This document shows positions 49,472 to 57,540 of a stretch of DNA of 64,000 nt, piece by piece. Made by a program: the position numbers and the translations under genes. The DNA comes from Fimbriimonadaceae bacterium (GTDB lineage Bacteria; Armatimonadota; UBA10988), in the NCBI GenBank assembly GCA_020850355.1, contig JADZEX010000022.1:62001-126000 (forward strand). The letters run 5' to 3'. Position 1 is the first letter of the stretch. Every line of letters begins with the position of its first letter. The notes below the pieces were generated by a model. The model searched no databases. It saw nothing but the letters and a program-made list of their open reading frames with translations, and was not told the origin of the DNA.

Positions 49472-51411
49472 CGGCCGGCGGTGTCCAGCACGACGTCCGC
49501 CGGCAGGCCCGGCTTCAGCTTGCCCCGCCCGTCGCCGACCCCGACCTTGACCCAGAAGACCTGCTTCACTCGCTCCTCGACGGTCTGCGTGTTCTTCGGC
49601 GTAAACTCCGCGCTCTCGCTGAGACTGAGCACCGTCCCCGGGTGCTCCTGGCCGGGATAGGCGTCGGCCGTGACGGTCGCCGCCATGCCACGCACCACTT
49701 TGCCAAACTGCCGCACCGGCAGGTAGATGCGCACCCAGAGGTGCTGCAGATCGAGCAGCCGCAGGACCACCGCGCCGGGGGTCACCGTCTCGCCCTCCCG
49801 CAGGATCAGCTCGGTCACGGTCCCGGCGCGCGGGGCGCGGATCACGGTGTCTTCCAGCCGGGTCGCCGCCAGTTCGCGGGTCGCCTCGGCCTGCCGCACT
49901 TCGCCGCCCGCGATGCTCAGCTTGCTGGCCTGCGTCCCGGCCAGCGCCAGGTCCAGGTCGGCCTGCGCCGTCTCGACCTTGGCGCGCGCCGCGCTGACCT
50001 GGCCCTGGGCCGCTTCGAGCGCCTGCCGCAGCGCGAAGCGGTCGCTCTGGGCCTGGCGGGCGTGCTCCACCGCGCGCTCCGCGCCAGCCTCTCCGGCGGC
50101 GGCGCCGGCGACCCCGGCGGCAGCCTGCTCCAGCCGTTCCTGCCGCGTTCCGGCCAGGATCAGCGCCAGGCGGGCGGCGGCCTGGTCGCTGGCCCGCGCG
50201 GCCTGCTGCACACTCTCGCGGGCCTGGTCCCGCCGCGCCGCGGCCTGCGTCACCGCGCTGCCGGCCCGTTCGTTGGCCTGCTGCGCGCCGGACACCAGGA
50301 TCTGCTGCTCGCGTTTGGCGTTCTCGAGATCGGCCCGCGCCCCGCCCAGCTCGGCCGTCGCTCGTGCCACCGCGGCGTCGGCTTCGCGCCGTTCGGGAGC
50401 GCGCGCCCCGGCCTCCAGGTCACGCAGCGCCGCCCGCGCTTCGGCCAGCGCCGCCTGCGCCTGATCGCGCCGCGCCAGGCTGGCCTCCAACTGCTTCTTG
50501 GCAATCGCGCCCGCGCCGAAGAGCTGCTGGTCGCGCGCATACTGCTCACCGGCCAACGTCAGCGCGGCCTGTTGGCTGTCGATGCGCCGCTGCACCTGCT
50601 CCCGCTGATCGGGCCGCGGGCTGTTGTTGACCTGCTCGCGTCGCGCCTCGGCGGCGGCCAGCGCCTGCTCGGCGGCGGCCACGCGGGTCGTCGCCGCGGC
50701 GACCTGGGTGTTGGCGGACTCCCGCTCGCGAGTTGCCGTGCGCACCGCCGGCAGCTCGGCGGTGGCCCCGGCCAGGGCCTGCTCGGCGGCCACCAGCCCG
50801 GCCTTCGCGACGCCGACAGCCTGCTCGGCCGAGGCCACCGCGGCCCGCGCTTCGGCGATCTCCTGCTCCCGCGCGCCGGCCTTGGCCTCGGCCCACTGCG
50901 CCTTGGCCTGGGTCGTGCTGGCGCGCGCCTGCTGGGCTTTGGCGCGCGCACTGTCGGCCGCGGCCCGCAACTCGGTCGGCCGGGCGTAGGCTGCCTGGGC
51001 GGTCCGCGCCAGAGTCTGCGCCGACTCCAGCGCCGTCAGAGCCTCGCGCAGCCGCGCCGCCCGGATGCGCACCTCTTCGGGGCGCGTCCCCGCTTCCAGA
51101 TCGGCCAGCCGCATCCGCGCGGTGTCGGCGGCGGCCGCGGCGCGGTCCAGCTCAGCGGCCAGGCTGTCGCGCTGAATCACCGCCAGCACCTGCCCCGCCA
51201 CGACGCTGTCACCCTCGGCGACGCGCACCTCGGACAGCCGGCCACTGGTCTCGGCGGCGAGGTCCAACTCGGTCGCCTCGACGGTGCCGCTGCCGCGGAC
51301 CAGCGGGTTGGCCAACGCGGCGGCCTCCCGCCGACGGTTGGTCAGCACCACCGTCGTGACGACCGTCGCCACCAGCCCGATCAGCAGGATCCGCCGCGCC
51401 GCAGGTTTCAT
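49468..51411 (-). CDS. HlyD/YbhG-family membrane-fusion protein with very long coiled-coil hairpin
   Basis: 647 residues, about twice the length of YbhG (332). An N-terminal anchor (ILLIGLVATVVTTVVL) is followed by the first lipoyl half-motif (TSGRLSEVRVAEGDSVVAGQ). An Ala/Gln/Glu/Arg-rich helical region spans about residues 82-520, and the second lipoyl half (IRAPRAGTVTELILREGETV) leads to the beta-barrel domain with VRIYLPVRQFGKV. It bridges the ABC pump to an outer-membrane conduit. Codon and amino-acid use in the coil are strongly repetitive, suggesting expansion by duplication. ATG 51411 shares one base with the TetR stop. Confidence 0.9.
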   Translation of the reverse strand: MKPAARRILLIGLVATVVTTVVLTNRRREAAALANPLVRGSGTVEATELDLAAETSGRLSEVRVAEGDSVVAGQVLAVIQRDSLAAELDRAAAAADTARMRLADLEAGTRPEEVRIRAARLREALTALESAQTLARTAQAAYARPTELRAAADSARAKAQQARASTTQAKAQWAEAKAGAREQEIAEARAAVASAEQAVGVAKAGLVAAEQALAGATAELPAVRTATRERESANTQVAAATTRVAAAEQALAAAEARREQVNNSPRPDQREQVQRRIDSQQAALTLAGEQYARDQQLFGAGAIAKKQLEASLARRDQAQAALAEARAALRDLEAGARAPERREADAAVARATAELGGARADLENAKREQQILVSGAQQANERAGSAVTQAAARRDQARESVQQAARASDQAAARLALILAGTRQERLEQAAAGVAGAAAGEAGAERAVEHARQAQSDRFALRQALEAAQGQVSAARAKVETAQADLDLALAGTQASKLSIAGGEVRQAEATRELAATRLEDTVIRAPRAGTVTELILREGETVTPGAVVLRLLDLQHLWVRIYLPVRQFGKVVRGMAATVTADAYPGQEHPGTVLSLSESAEFTPKNTQTVEERVKQVFWVKVGVGDGRGKLKPGLPADVVLDTAGR

Positions 51412-52016
51412 CAGCGCGTCTCCCTTTCATGCGCCGGCGCCGCCAGCAGCCCGCCCAGCAGCAGCTCGACCAGCTCGTCGCACGACGCAGCGGCCCCGCC
51501 GTCGCGCAAGCGGACGAAGGCCACCGGCGCCAACAGCAGCCGGACCGTCAGCTCGACGCGGTGCGGCCGCAGCTCGCCCGCGACGATCCGCGCGGTGAGG
51601 TATTCGCCCAGCAGCCGGGTCACCTCGGCCACGGTGTGCCGCCAGACGGCATCCACCGCCGGATGCTGGCAGCCGTCGCGCCACAGCAGGCGGACCAGCG
51701 CCGCGCGCTGCTGCAAGAGCTGGTCGAAGCGCCGGGCGACCTCGCCCAGCACCTCGCGCGCCGGCCGGTCGGCCGCGGTCGCCACCACCTGGCGCACCTC
51801 GGGCAGCAGGCTGAACCGCTCCACCACCGCCAGCAGCAGCGCTTCTTTGCTGGCGAAGTAATGGTACAAGAGCCCGCCGGCCACCCCCGCAGCCGCCGCG
51901 ATCTGCTTGATCGTCGTCGCCGCGTAGCCCCTCGCCGCGAAGCAGTCCAGCGCCGCCGCCAGCAACTGCTCGCGCCGCTCAACCGCCCCGGCCGTGGTGT
52001 CCAGCGGACTCGTCAC
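51411..52016 (-). CDS. TetR-family transcriptional regulator (CecR-like)
   Basis: About 201 residues from GTG 52016. The helix-turn-helix is GYAATTIKQIAAAAGVAGGLLYHYFASKEALLLAV (about residues 30-64, quoted in part as ATTIKQIAAAAGVA and LYHYFASKEAL). The C-terminal ligand domain is unassigned. The frame is open to a TTG at 52046, but that start lies within a 16-base palindrome that is likely the operator, so the GTG downstream is preferred. First gene of the export operon; by family habit it represses its own transcript until a ligand binds. Confidence 0.9.
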   Translation of the reverse strand: MTSPLDTTAGAVERREQLLAAALDCFAARGYAATTIKQIAAAAGVAGGLLYHYFASKEALLLAVVERFSLLPEVRQVVATAADRPAREVLGEVARRFDQLLQQRAALVRLLWRDGCQHPAVDAVWRHTVAEVTRLLGEYLTARIVAGELRPHRVELTVRLLLAPVAFVRLRDGGAAASCDELVELLLGGLLAAPAHERETR

Positions 52017-52032
52017 TCGCCTGCCTCGTGCT

Positions 52033-52048
52033 GATTGAACGTTCAATC
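52033..52048. promoter_or_regulatory. Perfect 16-base palindrome, likely TetR operator
   Basis: GATTGAACGTTCAATC at 52033-52048, fully self-complementary, 17 bases upstream of the GTG start of the TetR gene. Its AT-rich centre stands out in very GC-rich DNA, and its size is typical for a TetR-family homodimer site. No clear -35/-10 pair was found around it. Confidence 0.6.
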
Positions 52049-52100
52049 GAGCGGCGGGAGTTCCTCCTGGGGGATGCCCACCGGTGCGGGCGCGGTGGGC

Positions 52101-53057
52101 TCAGCGCTGCAGCAGCCCGAGCCAGCGCAGCGCGCGTTCGTCGCGGCGCCAGTCGCGCAGGACGCGGACCTGCAGGTCGAGGAAGACCTTGCGCTGCAGC
52201 CACTGCTCCAGCTTCTCGCGGCCGAGGGTGCCGATCTGCTTCAGTTTGCTGGCCTGTTTGCCGATTACGATGCCCTTCTGCGACTCGCGTTCGACACACA
52301 GCCAGGCCCGCAGGTAGAGCAGCCCGTTGGGGCGCTCCTCCCAGCTCTCGACCTTCACGGCCACGGCGTGGGGCAGCTCCTGCTGCAGCAGCCGCATCGC
52401 CGCCTCGCGGACCAACTCGCCGGCGATCTCGCGCTCGTAGACGTCGGTCACCTGGTCGGGCGGGAAGAACGGCGGCGCCTCGGGCAGGCCGTCCTCAACC
52501 GCCGCCAGCAGCTCCGGCAGGCCGGCCCCGGTGACGGCACTGGTGTGGTGCACCGGCAGCTCGCCAGCCAAGGCCTCGAACTCGCTCCGGAAGCCGCCGT
52601 CGCGGGCCAGGTCGAGCTTGTTGATCACCACCCGCCGCGGAGCCTTGGCCTGCTCCGCGGTCTGCAGGGCCAGCGCATCCTCTTCGCCGGGCTGGCGCGT
52701 GCAGTCGAACACACAGAGCACCAGATCGGCATCGACCAGGGCGGCCTCGGCTTCGTTCACCAGCAGGTGGCCCAGCGTGTGCGCCGGGCGGTGCAGGCCG
52801 GGGGTGTCGACGAAGACCATCTGCACCGCGTCGTTGCTGCGGATGCCCAGCAGCCGCCGGCGGGTGGTCTGCGGGACTGGCGAGACCGGCGCCAGGCGCT
52901 CGCCGACCAGGGCGTTGACGAGTGACGACTTGCCGACATTCGGCCGCCCCACGAGCGTGATGTAGCCCGCCCGATAGCCCTCGGGCACCTCGTAGTCGGC
53001 CAGCGGATCCTCGAAATCCTCGGGCGGTGGCGGTTGGTAGTCGTCGGTCCAGCGCAT
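52101..53057 (-). CDS. era: GTPase Era
   Basis: 318 residues. G1 GRPNVGKSS, G2 around PQTTRRR, G3 DTPG and G4 NKLD. The C-terminal KH domain carries GIVIGKQASKLKQIG and RKVFLDLQVRVLRDWR. Era binds 16S rRNA near its 3' end and assists 30S assembly. The N-terminus has an acidic, Pro-rich extension of about 27 residues (DDYQPPPPEDFEDPLADYEV) not present in E. coli. A GAGGA site lies before the ATG. It begins one base after the CpXC gene ends, so it is the distal gene of the cyclase-headed operon. Confidence 0.95.
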   Translation of the reverse strand: MRWTDDYQPPPPEDFEDPLADYEVPEGYRAGYITLVGRPNVGKSSLVNALVGERLAPVSPVPQTTRRRLLGIRSNDAVQMVFVDTPGLHRPAHTLGHLLVNEAEAALVDADLVLCVFDCTRQPGEEDALALQTAEQAKAPRRVVINKLDLARDGGFRSEFEALAGELPVHHTSAVTGAGLPELLAAVEDGLPEAPPFFPPDQVTDVYEREIAGELVREAAMRLLQQELPHAVAVKVESWEERPNGLLYLRAWLCVERESQKGIVIGKQASKLKQIGTLGREKLEQWLQRKVFLDLQVRVLRDWRRDERALRWLGLLQR

Positions 53058-53058
53058 G

Positions 53059-54231
53059 TCAGTCCTCGTCGCCGAGGTCCAGGTCGTCCTCGGCAGCCAC
53101 GTAGAGGGTCAGGACCAGGGTTTCCAGGAAGCTCACCAGGCTGCCGTCCTCGAGGTCCTCGGCTGCCGCCTGGGCCCGACGCAGAATGCCGACCGTCTCG
53201 CGGCAGATCAGCAGCGGATAGCGTGCCAGCACCTCCCGCGCCAGGTCGACGGTCGGCACTTGCAGCAGCTCGGTCAGGCCGGGCGGCAGCTCGCCGCCTT
53301 CGGCCTGCAGCACAGTCTGCACCAGCAGTTGCTGCTGCTGGTCGGCCGACACCAGCATCTGCTCGACAATCCCGCCGAACAGCCGCGCGTGCTCGCTGAA
53401 GCCCTCGCGCTGCTCCGGCTCCTGGGCGACCTGCAGCGCGCGCCGGGCGTTCAGGTCGTCGACCGGGGCCGGCCGCTCCAGAAACTCCGAGGCCGCCTCC
53501 AGGTCGCCGCCGGTGAGGGCCCCGGCGACCTCGGCTGGCAGACCCTCGGTCTCCGGGTCGTCCTCGGCCGGGACATGCGCCCGCAAGGCGCCGGCGACAT
53601 CGCGCAGCAGATCGGCCAGGGCGGCCCGGCCACGGGCCTCGGCCAGATCGCCGAGGTGTTGCAGTTGACGCAGCACGGCCGGTTCCAGCAACTCCGGTGC
53701 CTGGTTCGCCGCCGCCACCAACTGCGTCAGGTCGCCCACTTCGAGCAGCGCCTCCAGCGCCCGGGCGACCTCGGGTTCGCCCTGCGCGTGGCACCACTCC
53801 GCCGCCTGCACCAGACCCGGGTGCAGCTCGCCGCCGGCGGCCTGCTCGCCGACCCCGCGCAGCGCCTCGACGAAGGCCGCGCCGTCGCGGTAGATCATCG
53901 GCTCCAGCAGCCAGTCGTCGGGGGACTCGGTGGCCTGGCTGAGCCACCGGGCGAGCAGCTCGCCGACCACGCCGTCGGGCGCTTCCAGCCCTTCGGGCAC
54001 ATAGGCCAGGGCGCGTCGCCGGGCGGCCTGCACAAACAGCAGCGGCCGCGGCGCGACGAAGCGGTGGCGACAGGTCGGGCAGGTGACGCGATGCAGCGCC
54101 CCGCGCTCGGCCGCCTGCAGCAGCCGCGGTTCAACCGCGACGTCGGCGACGGCGCGCAGATCCGCCGACAGGCGGCGCCCACAGCGCGGACAGGTCAGCC
54201 GCACGCCCCGCGTGATCCAAGCCTCAATCAT
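53059..54231 (-). CDS. CpXC-domain protein
   Basis: 390 residues. The N-terminus carries two CxxC pairs, TCPRCGRRL and TCPTCRHRF, a zinc-ribbon arrangement of the CpXC family, then a predicted beta-rich extension (PRPLLFVQAARRRALAYVPEG). The remaining 300 residues are acidic and helical, without a known domain. ATG 54231 has GAGG nine bases before it; the longer open frame upstream overlaps the outer-membrane barrel gene and is of unlikely composition. Function unknown; the zinc site suggests nucleic-acid or protein binding. Confidence 0.75.
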   Translation of the reverse strand: MIEAWITRGVRLTCPRCGRRLSADLRAVADVAVEPRLLQAAERGALHRVTCPTCRHRFVAPRPLLFVQAARRRALAYVPEGLEAPDGVVGELLARWLSQATESPDDWLLEPMIYRDGAAFVEALRGVGEQAAGGELHPGLVQAAEWCHAQGEPEVARALEALLEVGDLTQLVAAANQAPELLEPAVLRQLQHLGDLAEARGRAALADLLRDVAGALRAHVPAEDDPETEGLPAEVAGALTGGDLEAASEFLERPAPVDDLNARRALQVAQEPEQREGFSEHARLFGGIVEQMLVSADQQQQLLVQTVLQAEGGELPPGLTELLQVPTVDLAREVLARYPLLICRETVGILRRAQAAAEDLEDGSLVSFLETLVLTLYVAAEDDLDLGDED

Positions 54232-54241
54232 CGTGGCCGCC

Positions 54242-55132
54242 TCAGAAGATCGCCTCGGCGCGCAGCACGAGCCGATTGTCGTGGTCCGGCGCCGGGGCCT
54301 GGTGGAACTCGTAGCGCAACTCCGCCCGCCAGTGGCTGTCCAGCTTCCAGCGCGCCCCCAGGCGGGTGGCCTTGACCGCGCTCCGGCGGTCGTCGTTGTA
54401 GAGCGTCTGCGCCGCAAACAGGTCGACCGGCGCGCCGGGCACCCGCCAGCCCAGCCGCGCCGCCCAGCCGCGTTGGTCGTTCCCGGCGGCACGCCCGAGG
54501 TAGAGCTGCCCGTTGGCCTGCCACCGCGCCCCGCTGTAGCCGCCGTGCAACACCACCTGCCGCAGCAGCGAGCCGTCGTCGAGGCGGCCCTGGAACCCCG
54601 ACAGCCCACCGCGCCAGCCGCGGTCACCCAGTTGCAGCCGGCCCTGCAGCGCCAGTTCCCCGGCGCTGCTGCTGCCGCCGCAGAGGTCGGCGGTCAGCGG
54701 CCCCCAGACGCGGGTTAGCCGCAGGCCGGTCAGCTCGGTGTCCAGCAACACATTGCCCCGCCGCCAGCCGCGGTAGCTGTCGAACAGGTCGGGCGCGCCC
54801 GGCGCGTAACGGTCGGCGGGATCCAGCCGCGGGTCGCCGTGCGGCAACAGGAAGCGGCCGAGCGTCACCTCGACGACCCGCCGGGTCTGCGGCAGTTGGC
54901 AGTACAGCTCCTGCAGCCGCACCCGCCCGCCGGCGACGCTGAGGTCGGCGTAGGCGTCCAGCTTACCGGGCAGGCGGCAGGTCAGGTCGAGCCCGGCGTG
55001 GCGGCCAAAGTCGACCGTCACGTCCCGATCGCTGCGCAGCTCGAGGTCGAGCCGGCCGCCGATCTCGACTTCCTGCGACCAGCCCGCCGCGGTCAGCAGC
55101 AGCAGGCTTCCCAGCGTCCAGACGAGCCTCAT
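54242..55132 (-). CDS. Outer-membrane beta-barrel (porin-like) protein
   Basis: 296 residues. The signal peptide is MRLVWTLGSLLLLTAAGWSQ. The mature part has alternating hydrophobic and polar residues with many Arg, Trp and Tyr (GGRLDLELRSDRDVTV, YADLSVAGGRVRLQELY, GRFLLPHGDPRLDPADRYA), and ends in LVLRAEAIF with terminal Phe. GRFLLPHGDPR resembles the small phosphate- or anion-porin constriction (GRxxxPFG...) of carbohydrate-selective porins. No exact family assigned. The ATG at 55132 is preferred over a GTG three codons upstream. Same operon as the neighbouring isomerase. Confidence 0.7.
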   Translation of the reverse strand: MRLVWTLGSLLLLTAAGWSQEVEIGGRLDLELRSDRDVTVDFGRHAGLDLTCRLPGKLDAYADLSVAGGRVRLQELYCQLPQTRRVVEVTLGRFLLPHGDPRLDPADRYAPGAPDLFDSYRGWRRGNVLLDTELTGLRLTRVWGPLTADLCGGSSSAGELALQGRLQLGDRGWRGGLSGFQGRLDDGSLLRQVVLHGGYSGARWQANGQLYLGRAAGNDQRGWAARLGWRVPGAPVDLFAAQTLYNDDRRSAVKATRLGARWKLDSHWRAELRYEFHQAPAPDHDNRLVLRAEAIF

Positions 55133-55168
55133 CCGTAGCACCCTGCCTCAGGATACCACGGGCGCCGG

Positions 55169-56032
55169 TTAGCCGCCGGCCAGCAGCCGCTCGCGGATCT
55201 CCTCCAAGAGGGCCTTGGCGCGCCGGATGTCGGCGACCTGCTGGTCGCCGCTGATCTCGCGCTCAATCGTCAACGGTCCCCGGAAGCCCCGCTCGTAGAG
55301 CGCCGGAATCAGCGCCCGGATGTCGACGTCGCCCTCGCCCAGGGGGTACTCCTCACCGAGCCCCTGACCCGGCCGCGGGGCCTTGCCGTCCTTGCAGTGC
55401 GTGTTGAAGACGTACGGCGCGACCAGGTCGGCGACCTCCAGCGGCACGCTCTTGCCGTACAGCAGCAAGTTCGCCGGATCGAGGTTGATCCCCACGTGCG
55501 GCGCCCGGCCGATGTCCTGAATCGTCCGCACCAGGGTCTGGGCGGTCTCTTGGCCGGTCTCGAAGGCGAAGGTCTGGCCGTTGTCCAGGAAGTAATCGAC
55601 CAGCGCCTGCATCGTCTCGATGAACGGCGGGTAGGCGGCGTCGGCGGGATCCTCGGGGATGAAGCCGATGTGGCTGGTCAGCGCGTCGATGCCGACCTGG
55701 CGGGCCCAGTTGCTGATCCGGATCGCCCGCACCACCCGCGCGCCGCGCTTGTCGGCCGGCACCAGGCCAATCGTCCGCGGGCCCCCGAAGAGGTTCCAGA
55801 TATGGCCCGACCACATCACGAAGACCGCGGTGATGGTCACCCCGGACTCCTCGTAGGCGGCCTTGAACTCGGCAGTCAGCCGGGCGGCGTCGGGCCCGAC
55901 GAGGTAGCTCTCGGGCGGCGACGAGAGCTGGCAGGTCTCGAACCCCAGCTCACGCACTTTCGCGAACATCTCGCGCGGCGCGCCGTGCAGGCTGGTCATC
56001 ACCCCCAGCGCCAGCGGTGCGGTCTGCGGCAT
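55169..56032 (-). CDS. Sugar phosphate isomerase/epimerase (xylose-isomerase-like TIM barrel)
   Basis: 287 residues, cytoplasmic (no signal). APLALGVMTSLHGAPREMFA, ALTSHIGFIPEDP, FAFETGQETAQT (metal Glu), GINLDPANLLLYG (Asp/Asn), NTHCKDGK (His) and GPLTIEREISGDQQ (Glu) map onto the conserved metal-site strands. ATG 56032 has AAGGAG seven bases upstream, an ideal site; upstream open sequence is not used. Substrate unknown; probably a keto-sugar or inositol-type compound. Confidence 0.88.
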   Translation of the reverse strand: MPQTAPLALGVMTSLHGAPREMFAKVRELGFETCQLSSPPESYLVGPDAARLTAEFKAAYEESGVTITAVFVMWSGHIWNLFGGPRTIGLVPADKRGARVVRAIRISNWARQVGIDALTSHIGFIPEDPADAAYPPFIETMQALVDYFLDNGQTFAFETGQETAQTLVRTIQDIGRAPHVGINLDPANLLLYGKSVPLEVADLVAPYVFNTHCKDGKAPRPGQGLGEEYPLGEGDVDIRALIPALYERGFRGPLTIEREISGDQQVADIRRAKALLEEIRERLLAGG

Positions 56033-56048
56033 CAACGTCTCCTTCGGG

Positions 56049-56258
56049 TTAGGGGCTGCCCGGCGCGGCCGGCGCAGCGGGCTGACCGGGCTGTGCCGGC
56101 GCACCCTTCTTGGCTTTCGACTTGGCACGGATCGAGTTGACATCGGCGGCCGGCGCGCCGATCTCGGCGCCCCAGTCGTCCTTCTTCTTGCAGCCGGCCA
56201 GGGACAGCACCCCAACCGTCAGCAGCGCCACCGCCAGGGCTCGTTTGCCAGTTCGCAT
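56049..56258 (-). CDS. Small lipoprotein
   Basis: 69 residues. Lipobox LAGC (Cys24) follows RALAVALLTVGVLS; the mature peptide is charged (KKKDDWGAEIG), then Lys-rich, and ends in a Pro/Ala/Gly tail. A GGAGG site precedes the ATG by eight bases, inside the end of the tetrahaem gene. Known family not recognised. Position suggests an accessory of the same envelope complex. Confidence 0.75.
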   Translation of the reverse strand: MRTGKRALAVALLTVGVLSLAGCKKKDDWGAEIGAPAADVNSIRAKSKAKKGAPAQPGQPAAPAAPGSP

Positions 56259-56262
56259 CGTC

Positions 56263-57540
56263 TCATCCTCCCGGCGCGGCCAGCCGCGGCTGCACCGTGC
56301 CGGCACACGCCCCCCGCACGTTGGCGAGGTACTTCGGCAGATCCCAGCGCGGGCTGTTCTCGCTGGTGTGGCACCGTTCGCAGGCCTCGCGCCCGCCGGT
56401 CGTTGGCCTGGTCTGCGGATCCGCCAGATGCGCCGCCAATCCTTCGTGACAGGTGGCACACTCGACACCCCGGTCACCGGTCGCCGGCGGCCGCAGGCCG
56501 AGGCGGCGGGTCTGCTCGGCGTGACACACCAGACAGGCCGCGACATCGCGCCCGGCCTGCTCCAAGGTCTCGACGGCGTGGCCATGCGGGTGCGCCCGCC
56601 AGGCGGTTACCGCCGCGGCGTGGCACGGCCCGCAGGTGCTCACCGCCGGCTGGCCGGTCGACCCGGCCGCGACCTGCTGCACCTGTCCCGCCCGCTGCGC
56701 CGCCACGAAGGCGTCGACCCAGCTCGCCACCGCCGCGTCGGACACCCCCGCCAGGACCATCCGCTGCTCACAACTCAGGCTGACCCCGCGGGGCGTGCTG
56801 GCGAAGGTGATGCGCGAGACGGAACGCCCCTTCGCCGCAACCGGCACCCAGGTCGCGCCGAGCTCCTCGAAGTAGGGCAGCGTGTCGCCGTAGGCGCTGG
56901 CCAGCAGCACCAGCCGCGGCCGTTGCGCCGCCGGCAGCCGTTCCAGCAGCCGCTCGGTGTCGCCGTAGCCGAGATGCGACAGCAGCACGGTCAGGTCACA
57001 GTGCCGCTGCTGCCGCAACTGGGTCAGCTCCGCGGCCAGCCGGGGCGCCAGCGCCGTGACGCCGCCTTCCGGCAGTGAGACCGCCACCACGCCGATCCGC
57101 CAGCCGCGCTGGGGCCCGATCACCAGGCTCCGCGGCGGCGCCGGTGGAGCCGCCAGGCGCGGCGGCGGCAGGCTGGTCAGGGGCATCCCAGCGGCCGCGG
57201 CGGCCGGCGCCAGGTGCTCCCAGGCCGCCAGATCATCGGCTGCGCAGCCGGCCAGGGCGACGCCGCTGTAAGCCGCCGCGCGCAGGATCAGTGGCAGCCG
57301 CTCGGTCAGGAAGCCCTGCCCGCCCAGATCGATCACCGGCGCGCCCGGAAACTCGCGGCGCAGTTCGTCGAGCAGTGCGGCGCGGCGCGCCAGGCCCCCG
57401 GCCACCTGGCCGCCACAGCCGCAGGGCTCCAGGTAGTCCATCGTCTGACCGACCACCAGCAGCGTCAGCGGCTCGCGGCGCGGCGGGTCCGCGGCGACCG
57501 TGGTCAGGACCAGCGCCAGCAGCAGGAGCAGCCGCTTCAT
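56263..57540 (-). CDS. Exported tetrahaem cytochrome c with metallophosphatase-like N-terminal domain
   Basis: 425 residues. The signal peptide is KRLLLLLALVLTTVAA. Residues about 25-280 resemble the 5'-nucleotidase/metallophosphatase fold (VVGQTMDYLEPCGCGGQ, GGLARRAALL, VLLSHLGYGDT). The C-terminal 130 residues contain four CxxCH sites: CGPCH, CLVCH, CATCH and CERCH, as in cytochrome c554-type modules. The Cys pair in PCGCGG is characteristic of phosphatase-cytochrome fusions. ATG overlaps the upstream stop by four bases. Periplasmic electron carrier with a possible phosphoesterase role; the metal site was not fully traced. Confidence 0.82.
   Translation of the reverse strand: MKRLLLLLALVLTTVAADPPRREPLTLLVVGQTMDYLEPCGCGGQVAGGLARRAALLDELRREFPGAPVIDLGGQGFLTERLPLILRAAAYSGVALAGCAADDLAAWEHLAPAAAAAGMPLTSLPPPRLAAPPAPPRSLVIGPQRGWRIGVVAVSLPEGGVTALAPRLAAELTQLRQQRHCDLTVLLSHLGYGDTERLLERLPAAQRPRLVLLASAYGDTLPYFEELGATWVPVAAKGRSVSRITFASTPRGVSLSCEQRMVLAGVSDAAVASWVDAFVAAQRAGQVQQVAAGSTGQPAVSTCGPCHAAAVTAWRAHPHGHAVETLEQAGRDVAACLVCHAEQTRRLGLRPPATGDRGVECATCHEGLAAHLADPQTRPTTGGREACERCHTSENSPRWDLPKYLANVRGACAGTVQPRLAAPGG

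Noticed and set aside
49642-51861. 739-codon plus-strand frame opposite the membrane-fusion protein
   Set aside because: Mirror of the Ala/Gln-rich coil; gives Gly/Leu/Arg repeats with no domain.
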